Below are positions 26,655-34,958 of a stretch of DNA of 64,000 bases, piece by piece. Below the pieces are notes generated by a model. It ran no database searches. It saw only the letters and a program-made list of their open reading frames with translations, and had not been told where the DNA came from. Source of the stretch: Brevundimonas sp. PAMC22021. GTDB lineage: Bacteria > Pseudomonadota > Alphaproteobacteria > Caulobacterales > Caulobacteraceae. The number at the start of each line of letters is the position of its first letter. The first letter of the stretch is position 1. The stretch covers positions 2,046,001 through 2,110,000 of the forward strand of contig NZ_CP080376.1 in assembly GCF_019443405.1 (NCBI RefSeq). The letters run 5' to 3'. The translations under genes and the position numbers were made by a program.

Positions 26655-27938
26655 TCAGGCGTCGTCCCAATCCGTTGAGCCCAGGTCCTCGATCACCGGG
26701 CTGGAGAAGCTGGCGCTCTCGACGCGACGCACCTCGAAGGTCGAAGGCCGCACGATGATGGGCGCGGCCTCGCCAGGCTCCGCTTCCCAGTCATCCTCGA
26801 AGGGGGACAACGGTTCCGGCTTCGAGGCCGCCTTCCTGTCCGCCTCTGAGAGCCCGACCCGCGCCGCCTCGCCGAGGATGGCGATGTTCAGGCCTTTAGG
26901 ATACTGGGCCGATCGGTAGATGATGGCCTCGATCCGGGTCCGACGGCCATCCAGGTTGAACTCGTGGTGATGGGTCAGGTACTCGGCGACCGCCTGGGTG
27001 GGCACGTAGTCCAGATGCTCATCATCAGGCGACACGGCCTGGGCGATCTCCCGCGTGAAGGCCTGCAGGAAATTGTACTGGGCCAGTCTGACGATGTGAT
27101 CATTGGCGAAGCGATTAGTCGCTTTCGGGGGCGATTCGAAGATGGTCATGTCGAGCACGACGATCGGCCGCGTCAGCTCGAAACGGGCTCCGACGAGGAA
27201 GGCCCCCACCCGCGGCCGGAGCTCGGCCACGCAGGTGGCCATGTCGAAGGATCCGTAGAAGGCCGAGATGCCCGAGGCGTTCAGGCGTCCAGGTCTGCGG
27301 AGCCGTTCGGGCGGGGGGCCCAGCTTCCGGACGGGGTCGGCGCGGATTTCGGACCGGAGGGCGTCGGTCTCGGCGATCCGGGCCCGATGGAACGCGGAGT
27401 TGCGATCACCCGGCGCCAATCGATGGACCGCGGCGCGCTTGTCGGCGCCACGTTGGAGGTGAATCCCCTCGAAGACCTCCTCCAACCCTGCCAAGACCCG
27501 CCGGTTGAAGAACCTCTGGCCATGGAGGAGACGTAAGCGCGTGCGTTCCCACAGCGCGCTGTGCGTCCACAGGGCCTGTTCGCTGCGGACGTACGCGAAG
27601 GTCTCGTCGTAGAAGGGCTCCCCGCCGTCCGCGGGCCAGTAGTCGTCGGCCTCCATGAGGGCGGCGATGAGGGCGGCCATCACGGCCTCCTCCTCAACCC
27701 CGGTCAGTTCGTAGAGCAGGGTCTCGAGGCTGTCGCCCGACGGGCTGTGCCAGCTCCCGTCGGAGATGCCGAAGCCGTGCCGGAAGACGGGGTCCACAAT
27801 GCCAGCCACGACCTCGACCGGCACCCCCTTGTAACGGCGATGCCGCTCGCAGTTGCCGACGTCGTGTCCCTTCCGCTCTTGGGCGATGCGCCGGCGAAGA
27901 CCCTTGTCGGTGAAGCACTGGGTGCAGACGACGGTCAT
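26655..27938 (-). CDS. RES-domain protein with HEPN-like N-terminus
   Basis: A 427-residue protein. A CxxC pair near the start (CTQCF) and CERH suggest a metal site. The middle (RLNASGISAFYGSFDMATCVAELRP, then GARFELTRPIVVLDMT) is the RES pattern: Arg, Tyr and Glu placed as in the NAD-consuming RES toxins of the ADP-ribosyltransferase fold. The N-terminal ~150 residues resemble the HEPN/RES-NTD arrangement. Large two-domain RES proteins like this occur in defence loci and may deplete NAD during infection; this is inference. It starts 15 bases after the upstream restriction-enzyme gene, so the two are co-transcribed. Confidence 0.78.
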   Translation of the reverse strand: MTVVCTQCFTDKGLRRRIAQERKGHDVGNCERHRRYKGVPVEVVAGIVDPVFRHGFGISDGSWHSPSGDSLETLLYELTGVEEEAVMAALIAALMEADDYWPADGGEPFYDETFAYVRSEQALWTHSALWERTRLRLLHGQRFFNRRVLAGLEEVFEGIHLQRGADKRAAVHRLAPGDRNSAFHRARIAETDALRSEIRADPVRKLGPPPERLRRPGRLNASGISAFYGSFDMATCVAELRPRVGAFLVGARFELTRPIVVLDMTIFESPPKATNRFANDHIVRLAQYNFLQAFTREIAQAVSPDDEHLDYVPTQAVAEYLTHHHEFNLDGRRTRIEAIIYRSAQYPKGLNIAILGEAARVGLSEADRKAASKPEPLSPFEDDWEAEPGEAAPIIVRPSTFEVRRVESASFSSPVIEDLGSTDWDDA

Positions 27939-27953
27939 GCCGTGGATGCCCGT

Positions 27954-28769
27954 TCACACATCGGCCGCGGCCCCATCCGCGACCTCCGCCTCCGCCGCCT
28001 CAACCTCGGCCAAGGCGGCCAGCCCCTCGTGAAAGGTGACGATCGTGTCGGGCAGCCCGATCAGGATCATCGGACAGGGATTGCCGACGCCGCGCTGGAT
28101 TCGGTCCTCGAGCTTGCGCCAGTGGGTGGTCGCCTCGCCGAACTTGTCGGCGACGAACTGACCCGTGAAGGCCTCGCGGAAGGGCACGGGGTTGAGCGCG
28201 CGACCGGTCCGTTCAGTGACATTGCGCCTTTGACGCGACGTCGGCTCGTAGCCCCAGCGCGCCATGTCCTCGAACGATCCGACCTGCCTCTCGTCCAGGA
28301 AGCGGCGGACCAGGCCGCGCATACCCTCATGCAGGCTCCGCCCGCGCGTGACCACGACCCCAACCGAGATAGCGCCATCGGCGTGGAGCCGTTTGAAGTT
28401 CTCCAGGTCACGGTCGAAGAAGGGATCCTTGTTGTTCCACTCGATCTCCAGCGCGATCCGTTCCCCGCTCTCCAGCTGGCGGACATGGTCGACGATATGA
28501 GACTGGCTCTCGCGGCGCACGCCATTCACGACCCGTTCTACGACGAACTCGGTCTTGGGCCAGGCCAGGGCTGTCAAGGCGTTCCGGAGCCGTTGGGTGC
28601 CCTTGGCCTCACCGCCGCCGCCCGCGATGATCTCCTCGATCGGGATCGTCGCCGCCAGAAGGGCCTGCTCCAGCTCCTCGGCCGCCCCGGGGAAGTCCGC
28701 GGCGAGGATGGCGCGGGCGTGCGAGTGGAACTCGACCTGGAACCCCTTGGCTTGCAGCGCCTCGAACAT
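27954..28769 (-). CDS. BglII/BstYI-type restriction endonuclease
   Basis: A 271-residue protein beginning MFEALQAKGFQVEFHSHARA, a characteristic start for one branch of the BglII/BstYI family. The catalytic region is ERIALEIEWNNKDPFFDRDL (two Glu and the downstream Lys/Asp cluster). The ATG at 28769 is preferred: it has AGGGGGAA upstream and matches the usual start. The ATG at 28838 would overlap the divergent gene's start codon (shared CATG). It is the second of two distinct nucleases of the same family in this cluster. Confidence 0.82.
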   Translation of the reverse strand: MFEALQAKGFQVEFHSHARAILAADFPGAAEELEQALLAATIPIEEIIAGGGGEAKGTQRLRNALTALAWPKTEFVVERVVNGVRRESQSHIVDHVRQLESGERIALEIEWNNKDPFFDRDLENFKRLHADGAISVGVVVTRGRSLHEGMRGLVRRFLDERQVGSFEDMARWGYEPTSRQRRNVTERTGRALNPVPFREAFTGQFVADKFGEATTHWRKLEDRIQRGVGNPCPMILIGLPDTIVTFHEGLAALAEVEAAEAEVADGAAADV

Positions 28770-28836
28770 CTTGCGGATTCCCCCTAGCCTCCCGCCTTCT
28801 ACATGAGTCGCGGGGAGCCGGGGTGTCAGAGACGTC

Positions 28837-29454
28837 ATGAGGATCGCGAAAGTCTATTCCCACCTGAACGGGCTGGAGTTCCTTGAGGCCCGACAGCCCG
28901 GTCTCTGGTCCGAGATTCAGACCGTCATCGGCGACGTCGACGCGGAGGCCTGCCGCCTCAAAAAGTCAAAGGAGAAGCGAAAGCTCGGGCGCACGCTCTT
29001 CTCGCCGAGGGCGCTGAACAAGGCTATCAGCGAGGGGTTCGGCGCGCAGATTCGCCCGTGGCAATCGGTTCGGACCAACTATTTCGTGTGCGAGGACGCC
29101 GAGACGAACCGGCGGATCGTCGATCTGCCCCGGCCGGAGCAGAAGGCCGCGATCCTCAAAGGTGGATTCCTCCCTCTGGCGAGCTTCAACCAGACGGACT
29201 TCGTCAAGGACAGGGTCGCCGTTGAGGTCCAGTTCGGCAAATACTCGTTCGTCGCCTACGACCTCTTTGTGAAGCACCTCGCCTTCTACGTCGCCGGCAC
29301 GATCGATGTCGGCGTGGAGGTCCTGCCCATGAAATGCCTGCAGGCCGAGATGTCGTCAGGCCCATCCTTCTTCGAGAAGGAGCTGCACAACCTGATGCGG
29401 GAGGGACGCGGCGTCCCGGCCGTGCCCTTGGTGATGATCGGCATCGCCCCCTGA
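28837..29454 (+). CDS. BstYI-like Type II restriction endonuclease
   Basis: A 205-residue protein. Its start (MRIAKVYSHLNGLEFL), central AYDLFVKHLAFYV and C-terminus (EGRGVPAVPLVMIGIAP) closely match my recollection of BstYI (203 residues). The catalytic segment is FNQTDFVKDRVAVEVQFGK. BstYI cuts R^GATCY as a homodimer; the same or a related target is likely here but not proven. It converges with the methyltransferase gene (22 bases between stops), which is probably its partner. It is head-to-head with the BglII-like gene. Confidence 0.88.
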   Translation: MRIAKVYSHLNGLEFLEARQPGLWSEIQTVIGDVDAEACRLKKSKEKRKLGRTLFSPRALNKAISEGFGAQIRPWQSVRTNYFVCEDAETNRRIVDLPRPEQKAAILKGGFLPLASFNQTDFVKDRVAVEVQFGKYSFVAYDLFVKHLAFYVAGTIDVGVEVLPMKCLQAEMSSGPSFFEKELHNLMREGRGVPAVPLVMIGIAP

Positions 29455-29476
29455 CGACGGCGGCGCGCGAGGCCGT

Positions 29477-31138
29477 TCAGGCGGCCTTGCGATGGGCTGG
29501 GGCGAACCGCCGGGCGTTGAACCAGTCGCCGACGATAAGACCCGCCAGGATCGCCTTCGCGTTGCGCGTCAGCTTGGCCGCGCCGGGAACCTTGGAGTGC
29601 GCGGCGTCGCCGGCGGCGACATTCATCACGTACGCTTCAGCCAGGACCCCGTTGTCCCCCTCCCCGCTCCACGCCTCAATGGCGGTCTGGACGTCCGCAG
29701 CGACCGCGGCCAGGGTGTCGACCACATCATAGGGGTCATGACCTTCACCCTTGTGGGACCAGGCCGCCTGAAGGCGCGTGGCGTCCGCGTCCGCTAGACG
29801 TGAGTCGGCCAGCCCGAGCGCCGTCCAGGCGTCGGCGAAGGCGGGGTGGGCCATGAGGGTGGTCTCTAGCTCCGCCATGACGGCTCCGTCGAGCTCGATC
29901 TCCCGGACATCCTTGGAGGGGCCGAAGAAGAACCGGACCTTCCAATCGGGCTTGGACCGCGCTGCGCCGTTCGACAGCTCGAACCGCATGCCGCTCTTGA
30001 AGCGCAGGCCGGGGATCGCGGCTCGGAAGGCGCGGCCCTCGGGATAGGTGCGGCCGGCGCGCTCGGGCGGCGTGGCCTTGGGCAGCACATCCGGCAACAC
30101 CATGTGCCGTTGGTCCATCCAGAGCCCCTTGAAGGCCCCGGCGGGGACCCCGCGGGCCGCCGAGGCCAGGAGGTAGGTGAATGTTGGCGGAATGGCGTTG
30201 CCAATCATCTTCGCCTTCTCGGCGAAGGAGCGGGCATGGAATTGGTAGTTGACCGGGAAGCCCTGGAGGCTGGCCCGCTCCCGGATGGTCAGGCGGCGGA
30301 ACGAGCCCGGCCGACGCGGATCCTCGATGACGATGCTCTCGCGCGACACCCTCGTGCAGGTCGCCGTGACCGTGCGGGACGGTTCCCCCAGACGATCCGG
30401 GAAGGCCATGTTGTTGTAGACCGCGTGGTGGACCTTCGCGTCTCGGTTCATCCGCAGCTCCTCACCGATAAGGGCCGGCTCGGTCTCCGTCTCGGTCAGC
30501 CCGGCGGCAGGAAGGACGCCGCCCCAGATCGGGTCGGTGACGACCGAGCCATCGCCATTCAGCGCCGCGATGACATCTCCGAGCGTAGGCGACCCGAGCT
30601 TGGCCTTGTAGCCGTCGATGAGCGCCAGCGGCACGTTCGACACGATGCAGCGCCTCCGGGCCTGGGCCGCGCCGTAATCCGAGAAGTCGACGACCTCGAT
30701 CAGCGGGTCGAGGTGACGGAACCTGTGGAGCGCATGCCCGGGGTCCGCGAAGCCCGCGCGCATGTACTCAGCGACACGGGGCACGTTCTCCATCGCCCAC
30801 CACCTGGGTTTCAGATGGTCGACCACCTCGAAGAAGCGCACGAGGTCCTTGAGGCCCTCCGCGAGGTCGCCGCTGCCGCCCCGGTTGGCATAGGAGAATT
30901 CCGTGCAGGGCGGACTTCCGACCACTAGGTCGATGCCTGTCGGAAGATCCTCGAGCTTGAGCTTGCGCACGTCTGTGGCAACGATGCCGCCGCCGTGGTT
31001 GCCGTTGTGGGTGTCCACCGCAGGCTGCCACCATTCATAGGAGGCGACGACCTCAACGCCGGCCAGACGAAGCCCGAGGCTCCACCCGCCAATCCCGGCA
31101 TAGAGGTCTATCGCGCGCACTTCATGCTCCATCGTCAT
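29477..31138 (-). CDS. DNA cytosine-5 methyltransferase
   Basis: A 553-residue enzyme. Motif I is DLYAGIGGWSLGL (about 11-23), motif IV is VVGSPPCTEFS with the catalytic Cys at about 78, motif VI is MENVP (116-120), motif VIII is QARRR (about 159-163) and motif X is IGNAIPPTFTYLLA (about 312-325). It transfers a methyl group to C5 of cytosine and should protect host sites against the neighbouring endonucleases. The ~220 residues after motif X are extra compared with a minimal enzyme and are unrecognised. The start overlaps vsr by 17 bases; a second ATG is at 31132. Confidence 0.92.
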   Translation of the reverse strand: MTMEHEVRAIDLYAGIGGWSLGLRLAGVEVVASYEWWQPAVDTHNGNHGGGIVATDVRKLKLEDLPTGIDLVVGSPPCTEFSYANRGGSGDLAEGLKDLVRFFEVVDHLKPRWWAMENVPRVAEYMRAGFADPGHALHRFRHLDPLIEVVDFSDYGAAQARRRCIVSNVPLALIDGYKAKLGSPTLGDVIAALNGDGSVVTDPIWGGVLPAAGLTETETEPALIGEELRMNRDAKVHHAVYNNMAFPDRLGEPSRTVTATCTRVSRESIVIEDPRRPGSFRRLTIRERASLQGFPVNYQFHARSFAEKAKMIGNAIPPTFTYLLASAARGVPAGAFKGLWMDQRHMVLPDVLPKATPPERAGRTYPEGRAFRAAIPGLRFKSGMRFELSNGAARSKPDWKVRFFFGPSKDVREIELDGAVMAELETTLMAHPAFADAWTALGLADSRLADADATRLQAAWSHKGEGHDPYDVVDTLAAVAADVQTAIEAWSGEGDNGVLAEAYVMNVAAGDAAHSKVPGAAKLTRNAKAILAGLIVGDWFNARRFAPAHRKAA

Positions 31139-31646
31139 CTAATCGCGGATCGGCGATCCGCTCCTGTCGTGGAATCCTACCCTCTTCTGATGGAAGGGCA
31201 AGATCCAAACCTGTGGGCCGCGACCGTTTGCGACGCACCGGACCGACAAAGGCCTCGAGCCTCGGCCCCAGCGCCTCGCGGTCGGCGATCTCGCACTCCC
31301 ACAGCACCAGACTCCGCCAGCCTTCGGCCTCGGCCCGCGCGAGGTCCCGCGCGTCACGGGCACGGTTGCGGTCGAACTTCGCCTCCCAAAAGTCGCGGCG
31401 GGTCGCTGGCAGGCGCGCGTGCCGGCATCCCGGGTGCTGATGCCAGAAGCAGCCGTGCACAAAGATGATCGCGCGCCGGCCGGGGAACGCCACATCCGGC
31501 CGTCCGGGCGCGGCCTTCCACTGCAGGCGGAAGCGATAGCCCGATGCGTGCAGCGTCCGGCGCACGATCATCTCGGGCTTGGTGTCCGCCCGGCGGATAC
31601 GGGCCATCAGCGCGCTCCGCGCGGCCGGTGTCAGGGGATCAATCAC
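31122..31646 (-). CDS. vsr: Very short patch repair endonuclease Vsr
   Basis: A 174-residue protein. The Vsr signature is complete: ARIRRADTKPEMIVRRTLH, GRPDVAFPGRRAIIFVHGCF, WHQHPGCRHARLP (metal-binding His/Cys) and WEAKFDRNRARDARD, then LVLWECEI. Vsr nicks beside T:G mismatches that arise by deamination of 5-methylcytosine, so it fits next to the C5 methyltransferase, whose gene it overlaps. The GTG at 31646 has GGAGAA upstream; an upstream extension would lack conservation. Confidence 0.93.
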   Translation of the reverse strand: MIDPLTPAARSALMARIRRADTKPEMIVRRTLHASGYRFRLQWKAAPGRPDVAFPGRRAIIFVHGCFWHQHPGCRHARLPATRRDFWEAKFDRNRARDARDLARAEAEGWRSLVLWECEIADREALGPRLEAFVGPVRRKRSRPTGLDLALPSEEGRIPRQERIADPRLDDDGA

Positions 31647-31733
31647 GTCTTCTCCAGGTCGGGGGACATCTGGAACGCGGGCGGCCCAGACGCAAGCGTG
31701 GCCGGCCGGGACGCCGAGGCGCGGCACCAGCGG

Positions 31734-32915
31734 CTAGTCCGCCAGGCTGGTCCCCTTCTCGACAAGGCCTGCAGATGAAAGCCGCATCCCGTCGCCTCCC
31801 CGGAGATGGCCGGGATCGCGCTCGATCCCGGATACGCCGCTGTAGATCATGGCGGTGACGCGGGCGCGATCGCGCACGGCCAGCCCCTCCCACCAGCTGG
31901 GCGTCATGAAGACGTTGTCCAAGTGCTCGAAGGCGAGCCGCATGACGGCGTCAGAGGCGCGCGCGGCGCCGAGGTTCCCGAGGGACCGCGCTAGTCGGCC
32001 GGATGGCCCATCCGCGCCGCCGGTCCAGGTCAAGGCGGCGACCGAGCGTCCGCCATAGCTCGTGACGACCAGGGCCATGTGCTCCAGGGCCGCATCCCCA
32101 CGTCCAAGCCGCTGCAGGCGGTTCCCCGCGAAATCGTGCTCGACGTGGAATGCCCCGCAGGCGGCCAGCGGCAGCAATCCGTCGAACCGCAGGAAGACGT
32201 GGTTGAACCCCGGATCGTCCGGGTTGGCCAAGGCCCCGTCATACCCCGCCTTCCACGCCTCCACCTCGGCCAGCCCGCGCTCGACCCCCGCCCGATAGGA
32301 ATAGGCCCACTTCTGGACCTCGACATGCACCTCGAAGGGATGCCCGGAGTCCATCTCGCGCTCGCCGGCGATCCGCGCCAATTGGTCGGCCTTGTGGAAC
32401 CGCTCGTAGGCCATGGCGCGGAAGCCGAAGAGGATCGCCTCCTCGCGCGTCATGCCGATGTCCGCTCCTTCGATGGATGCGAAGGCCTCGGCGTCATGCT
32501 TGGCGCAGAAGCCGGGGAAGATCGACGCGCGTCCCAAGCCGATGCTGCGCGGCGGCGGCCGTCCGTCGTGCTTTTCCATGTCGGCGGTGGTCGGTTTGAC
32601 GGTCATCACATGCCCCGCCTCGGCGATGGCGCGGAGCCCGCCCCGGCGCTGGACGGTGTGGGACTGGACGGCGACCTTTCCGCACCGTGTCCCCTCGCCA
32701 GCCGGGTGCGAGCAGTACCCCTTCATAGCGAGTTTCTTGAAACGTCTCACGAGGTCATGAGGCGTCATCCGAGGCCTCAGCGCCCGACCGCGATGACAGG
32801 CTCCCCACGTCATCCCGGACCGGCACCAGCAAGGTGCGGCGACCTCCATCTCCCTCAACGGTAGAAGCGGCGGCGGCGCCACGAGGGAGGCGAGCATGGA
32901 GGGGTGTACGGGCAT
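31734..32915 (-). CDS. Unknown protein with SEC-C-like and Cys/His motifs
   Basis: A 393-residue protein. A SEC-C-like zinc motif sits near the start (APCWCRSGMTWGACHRGRA). It is followed by YCSHPAGEGTRCGKVAVQSH and GFCAKHD, so several Cys/His pairs may bind one or more metal ions in a composite site. The segment VQSHTVQRRGGLRAIAE has the look of a conserved family core. The C-terminal half is alpha/beta and unrecognised. The ATG at 32915 has AAGGAAA upstream; a longer frame exists but lacks such a site. It is upstream of vsr on the same strand and could be part of the restriction cluster or of an independent defence gene. Confidence 0.65.
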   Translation of the reverse strand: MPVHPSMLASLVAPPPLLPLREMEVAAPCWCRSGMTWGACHRGRALRPRMTPHDLVRRFKKLAMKGYCSHPAGEGTRCGKVAVQSHTVQRRGGLRAIAEAGHVMTVKPTTADMEKHDGRPPPRSIGLGRASIFPGFCAKHDAEAFASIEGADIGMTREEAILFGFRAMAYERFHKADQLARIAGEREMDSGHPFEVHVEVQKWAYSYRAGVERGLAEVEAWKAGYDGALANPDDPGFNHVFLRFDGLLPLAACGAFHVEHDFAGNRLQRLGRGDAALEHMALVVTSYGGRSVAALTWTGGADGPSGRLARSLGNLGAARASDAVMRLAFEHLDNVFMTPSWWEGLAVRDRARVTAMIYSGVSGIERDPGHLRGGDGMRLSSAGLVEKGTSLAD

Positions 32916-33218
32916 GGGCGGTTTCCTTAACCGATGGGTCTCGACCCGGCGATCATCTTCGCTCGTCGTCGACCCCAGTCCATAAGGACGTTGGCACAAT
33001 GGGTTCGGCAATGTGCGCATCGTGGTGAAGACTGTGGCAGCAAGCCCAGCTCGGAGATCACATCAGCCCGCAGGTCTCGGAGGGATCAAATCTCCCCGTG
33101 CATCAGGCGCTACGGCTTGAGGGGCGGAGCTGGTTTTACCATACCGAATGACTACCGAGTTTGCGGCCCGGGTCCACAGCCCTGACGGACTGAAACGCAT
33201 TGTCAGCGCCGACTCCTG

Positions 33219-34958
33219 TTAGCCTTTGTCGTCCGCCCCGGTTTCACGGGCAGCCGCGGCCGTCCGGCGCGATTTCCAGAACGCCTGATAAGAAGGACCG
33301 CGGGAGTCGGGCGGACTCGTCGGCGGGTGAATGAAGACTGGCAGGGGCGCGGGCAAATCCGGCCCTATGATGATCGCCTCGCCGGGGCCCAGCATCGGGA
33401 TGAACTGAGCCGCGCCCCGATCAAGATCGCCGCAGGCGCTTTCCACTGTATCGCGATCCTGCTTGTTGGTCAGCCGATGAACGAACAGCGTTCCTAGCTG
33501 GCTGAGAACGTCATGAGGAATGTCCCGCGGCCGCTGCGTCGCAAGGACGCAGGTCAGCCCGTATTTGCGGCCCTCCTTGGCAATCAGGCCAAACGAGTCC
33601 AGCTGGGTGCTGCCGTACTCATCGCCGACCGTCTGGCCGAGGAACTGGTGAGCCTCATCCAGAAAAACTACCAGCGGCCTGTCCCGGAATGCCCCGCCAC
33701 GGGCCAGGCCTAGGAGGTGGCGGCCGATGATGTTGAGCAGGATTTCACGCGTATTGTGTTCAAACCGGACATCCCGGAACGAGATCACCGCCACGTCCTT
33801 GGTTGGATCGTTCAGGAACGTCGCCAGTTCGTCGACCAGAGACGTCCCATTTGTCTTGAACAGACACTCCAGTTCGGGAGAGTTGATCTGCGTGCCGATC
33901 CGCGAGACGAGCGTCTCGCAATAACCCGCCGTGGCCGGATCGGGTCCGCCGAAGTTGGCGGAGTGGTCGCGGTCCGTCGAGTAGACGCATTCCGCCTTGA
34001 TCTGATCGGCGAGGTTCGAGATTTCGAAATCGCAGAGCGGCGAATGGATCGCATTCGAGTTGTCCGCGATTGCGGTATAGAATGGCGCGCGAGGTTGGCC
34101 CCGCTTGGCGACGAGCCCCTTGTAGAAGATGACCTTCTCCGGCGCCGTGCCGCTCACCGCCTGAACCAGCTTCAGGCTCTTGATCGCCTCCCTTAGTTTC
34201 GGACCCTGGCTTTGGCCGGAGGGGCGAAACAGCGAGAACAGATCGTCTTCGGTGACCTTTCGGTATGGGAAATGCACTTGTTTGTGGCCGGGGGATCCGA
34301 CCTGGAAGACGAACACCTCATCAACCGGATCGATGTCCACAAACTCGCCGGTCGGGTCCAGCAGGATCGCCTTCCCGCCAGCGGCCTTAAGTTCTTGGAT
34401 CAGCGTTGCGAGCGTCCAGCTCTTGCCGCCTCCGGTCGCGCCGAAGATGCCCGCATGCCGACCGAAGATTTTCTCGGGCGGCAGACAGATGTCGACGCCG
34501 TCCGCAGCGTCGATCCGGCCCACGCTCAACGTGAGGTCGCCCTTGTTGGTGACAGAGTTGCGGATCAACCGGGCCAGAAGCCTAGGATCGGCGAGGTGTA
34601 CGCTGTCGCCGATACGGGGGAAGGCCGGAATTCCCCGCCGCAATTCGTCCGATCCCTGTTCGACAGCGGCAAGAAGCTGGATTCGGCCGATCGGATTCGG
34701 CTCCGGCGCCGCCCCGAGACGAGGTTCCACGCTCAGTCGTTCGCCGTCCGGGATGCGCGTTTCGATCACACGACCGAGGAGCTTGACGCGCTCGGAATCG
34801 ATGAAGACGAAATCGCCGACGGCGCCGCGCGAAAGGCCGCGACGTTCGGGTCGCGCCGTCGCCTCGGGAAAGTTGACCTGGACCTGGGAGGCCGTGACCT
34901 CGGTCACTGTCCCTAAGTAGTGGTCGGGATCAACGGGGCTCGGCAACCGACCGGTCAA
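33219..34958 (-). CDS. HerA-type hexameric DNA translocase of a SIR2-HerA system
   Basis: A 579-residue protein. An N-terminal HAS-barrel (about 10-90) precedes the FtsK/HerA ATPase: Walker A FGATGGGKSWTLAT (about 172-185), Walker B VVFLDEAHQFL and the C-terminal arginine-containing segment TLFVHRLTNKQDRDTV. It starts inside the SIR2 gene stop (ATGA). SIR2 and HerA proteins assemble into one large complex in known anti-phage systems (SIR2-HerA, also called Nezha), in which HerA controls the NADase. Confidence 0.92.
   Translation of the reverse strand: MTGRLPSPVDPDHYLGTVTEVTASQVQVNFPEATARPERRGLSRGAVGDFVFIDSERVKLLGRVIETRIPDGERLSVEPRLGAAPEPNPIGRIQLLAAVEQGSDELRRGIPAFPRIGDSVHLADPRLLARLIRNSVTNKGDLTLSVGRIDAADGVDICLPPEKIFGRHAGIFGATGGGKSWTLATLIQELKAAGGKAILLDPTGEFVDIDPVDEVFVFQVGSPGHKQVHFPYRKVTEDDLFSLFRPSGQSQGPKLREAIKSLKLVQAVSGTAPEKVIFYKGLVAKRGQPRAPFYTAIADNSNAIHSPLCDFEISNLADQIKAECVYSTDRDHSANFGGPDPATAGYCETLVSRIGTQINSPELECLFKTNGTSLVDELATFLNDPTKDVAVISFRDVRFEHNTREILLNIIGRHLLGLARGGAFRDRPLVVFLDEAHQFLGQTVGDEYGSTQLDSFGLIAKEGRKYGLTCVLATQRPRDIPHDVLSQLGTLFVHRLTNKQDRDTVESACGDLDRGAAQFIPMLGPGEAIIIGPDLPAPLPVFIHPPTSPPDSRGPSYQAFWKSRRTAAAARETGADDKG

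Noticed and set aside
27954..28838. The reverse-strand BglII-like protein as the specificity or inactive paralogue of the BstYI-like protein
   Set aside because: Its own catalytic-type segment (ALEIEWNNKDPFFDRDL) is intact and its sequence branch differs, so it is better treated as a separate nuclease.
32915..33020. N-terminal extension of the SEC-C-like protein from 33020
   Set aside because: It lacks a ribosome site, while the ATG at 32915 has AAGGAAA; the extra residues show no pattern.
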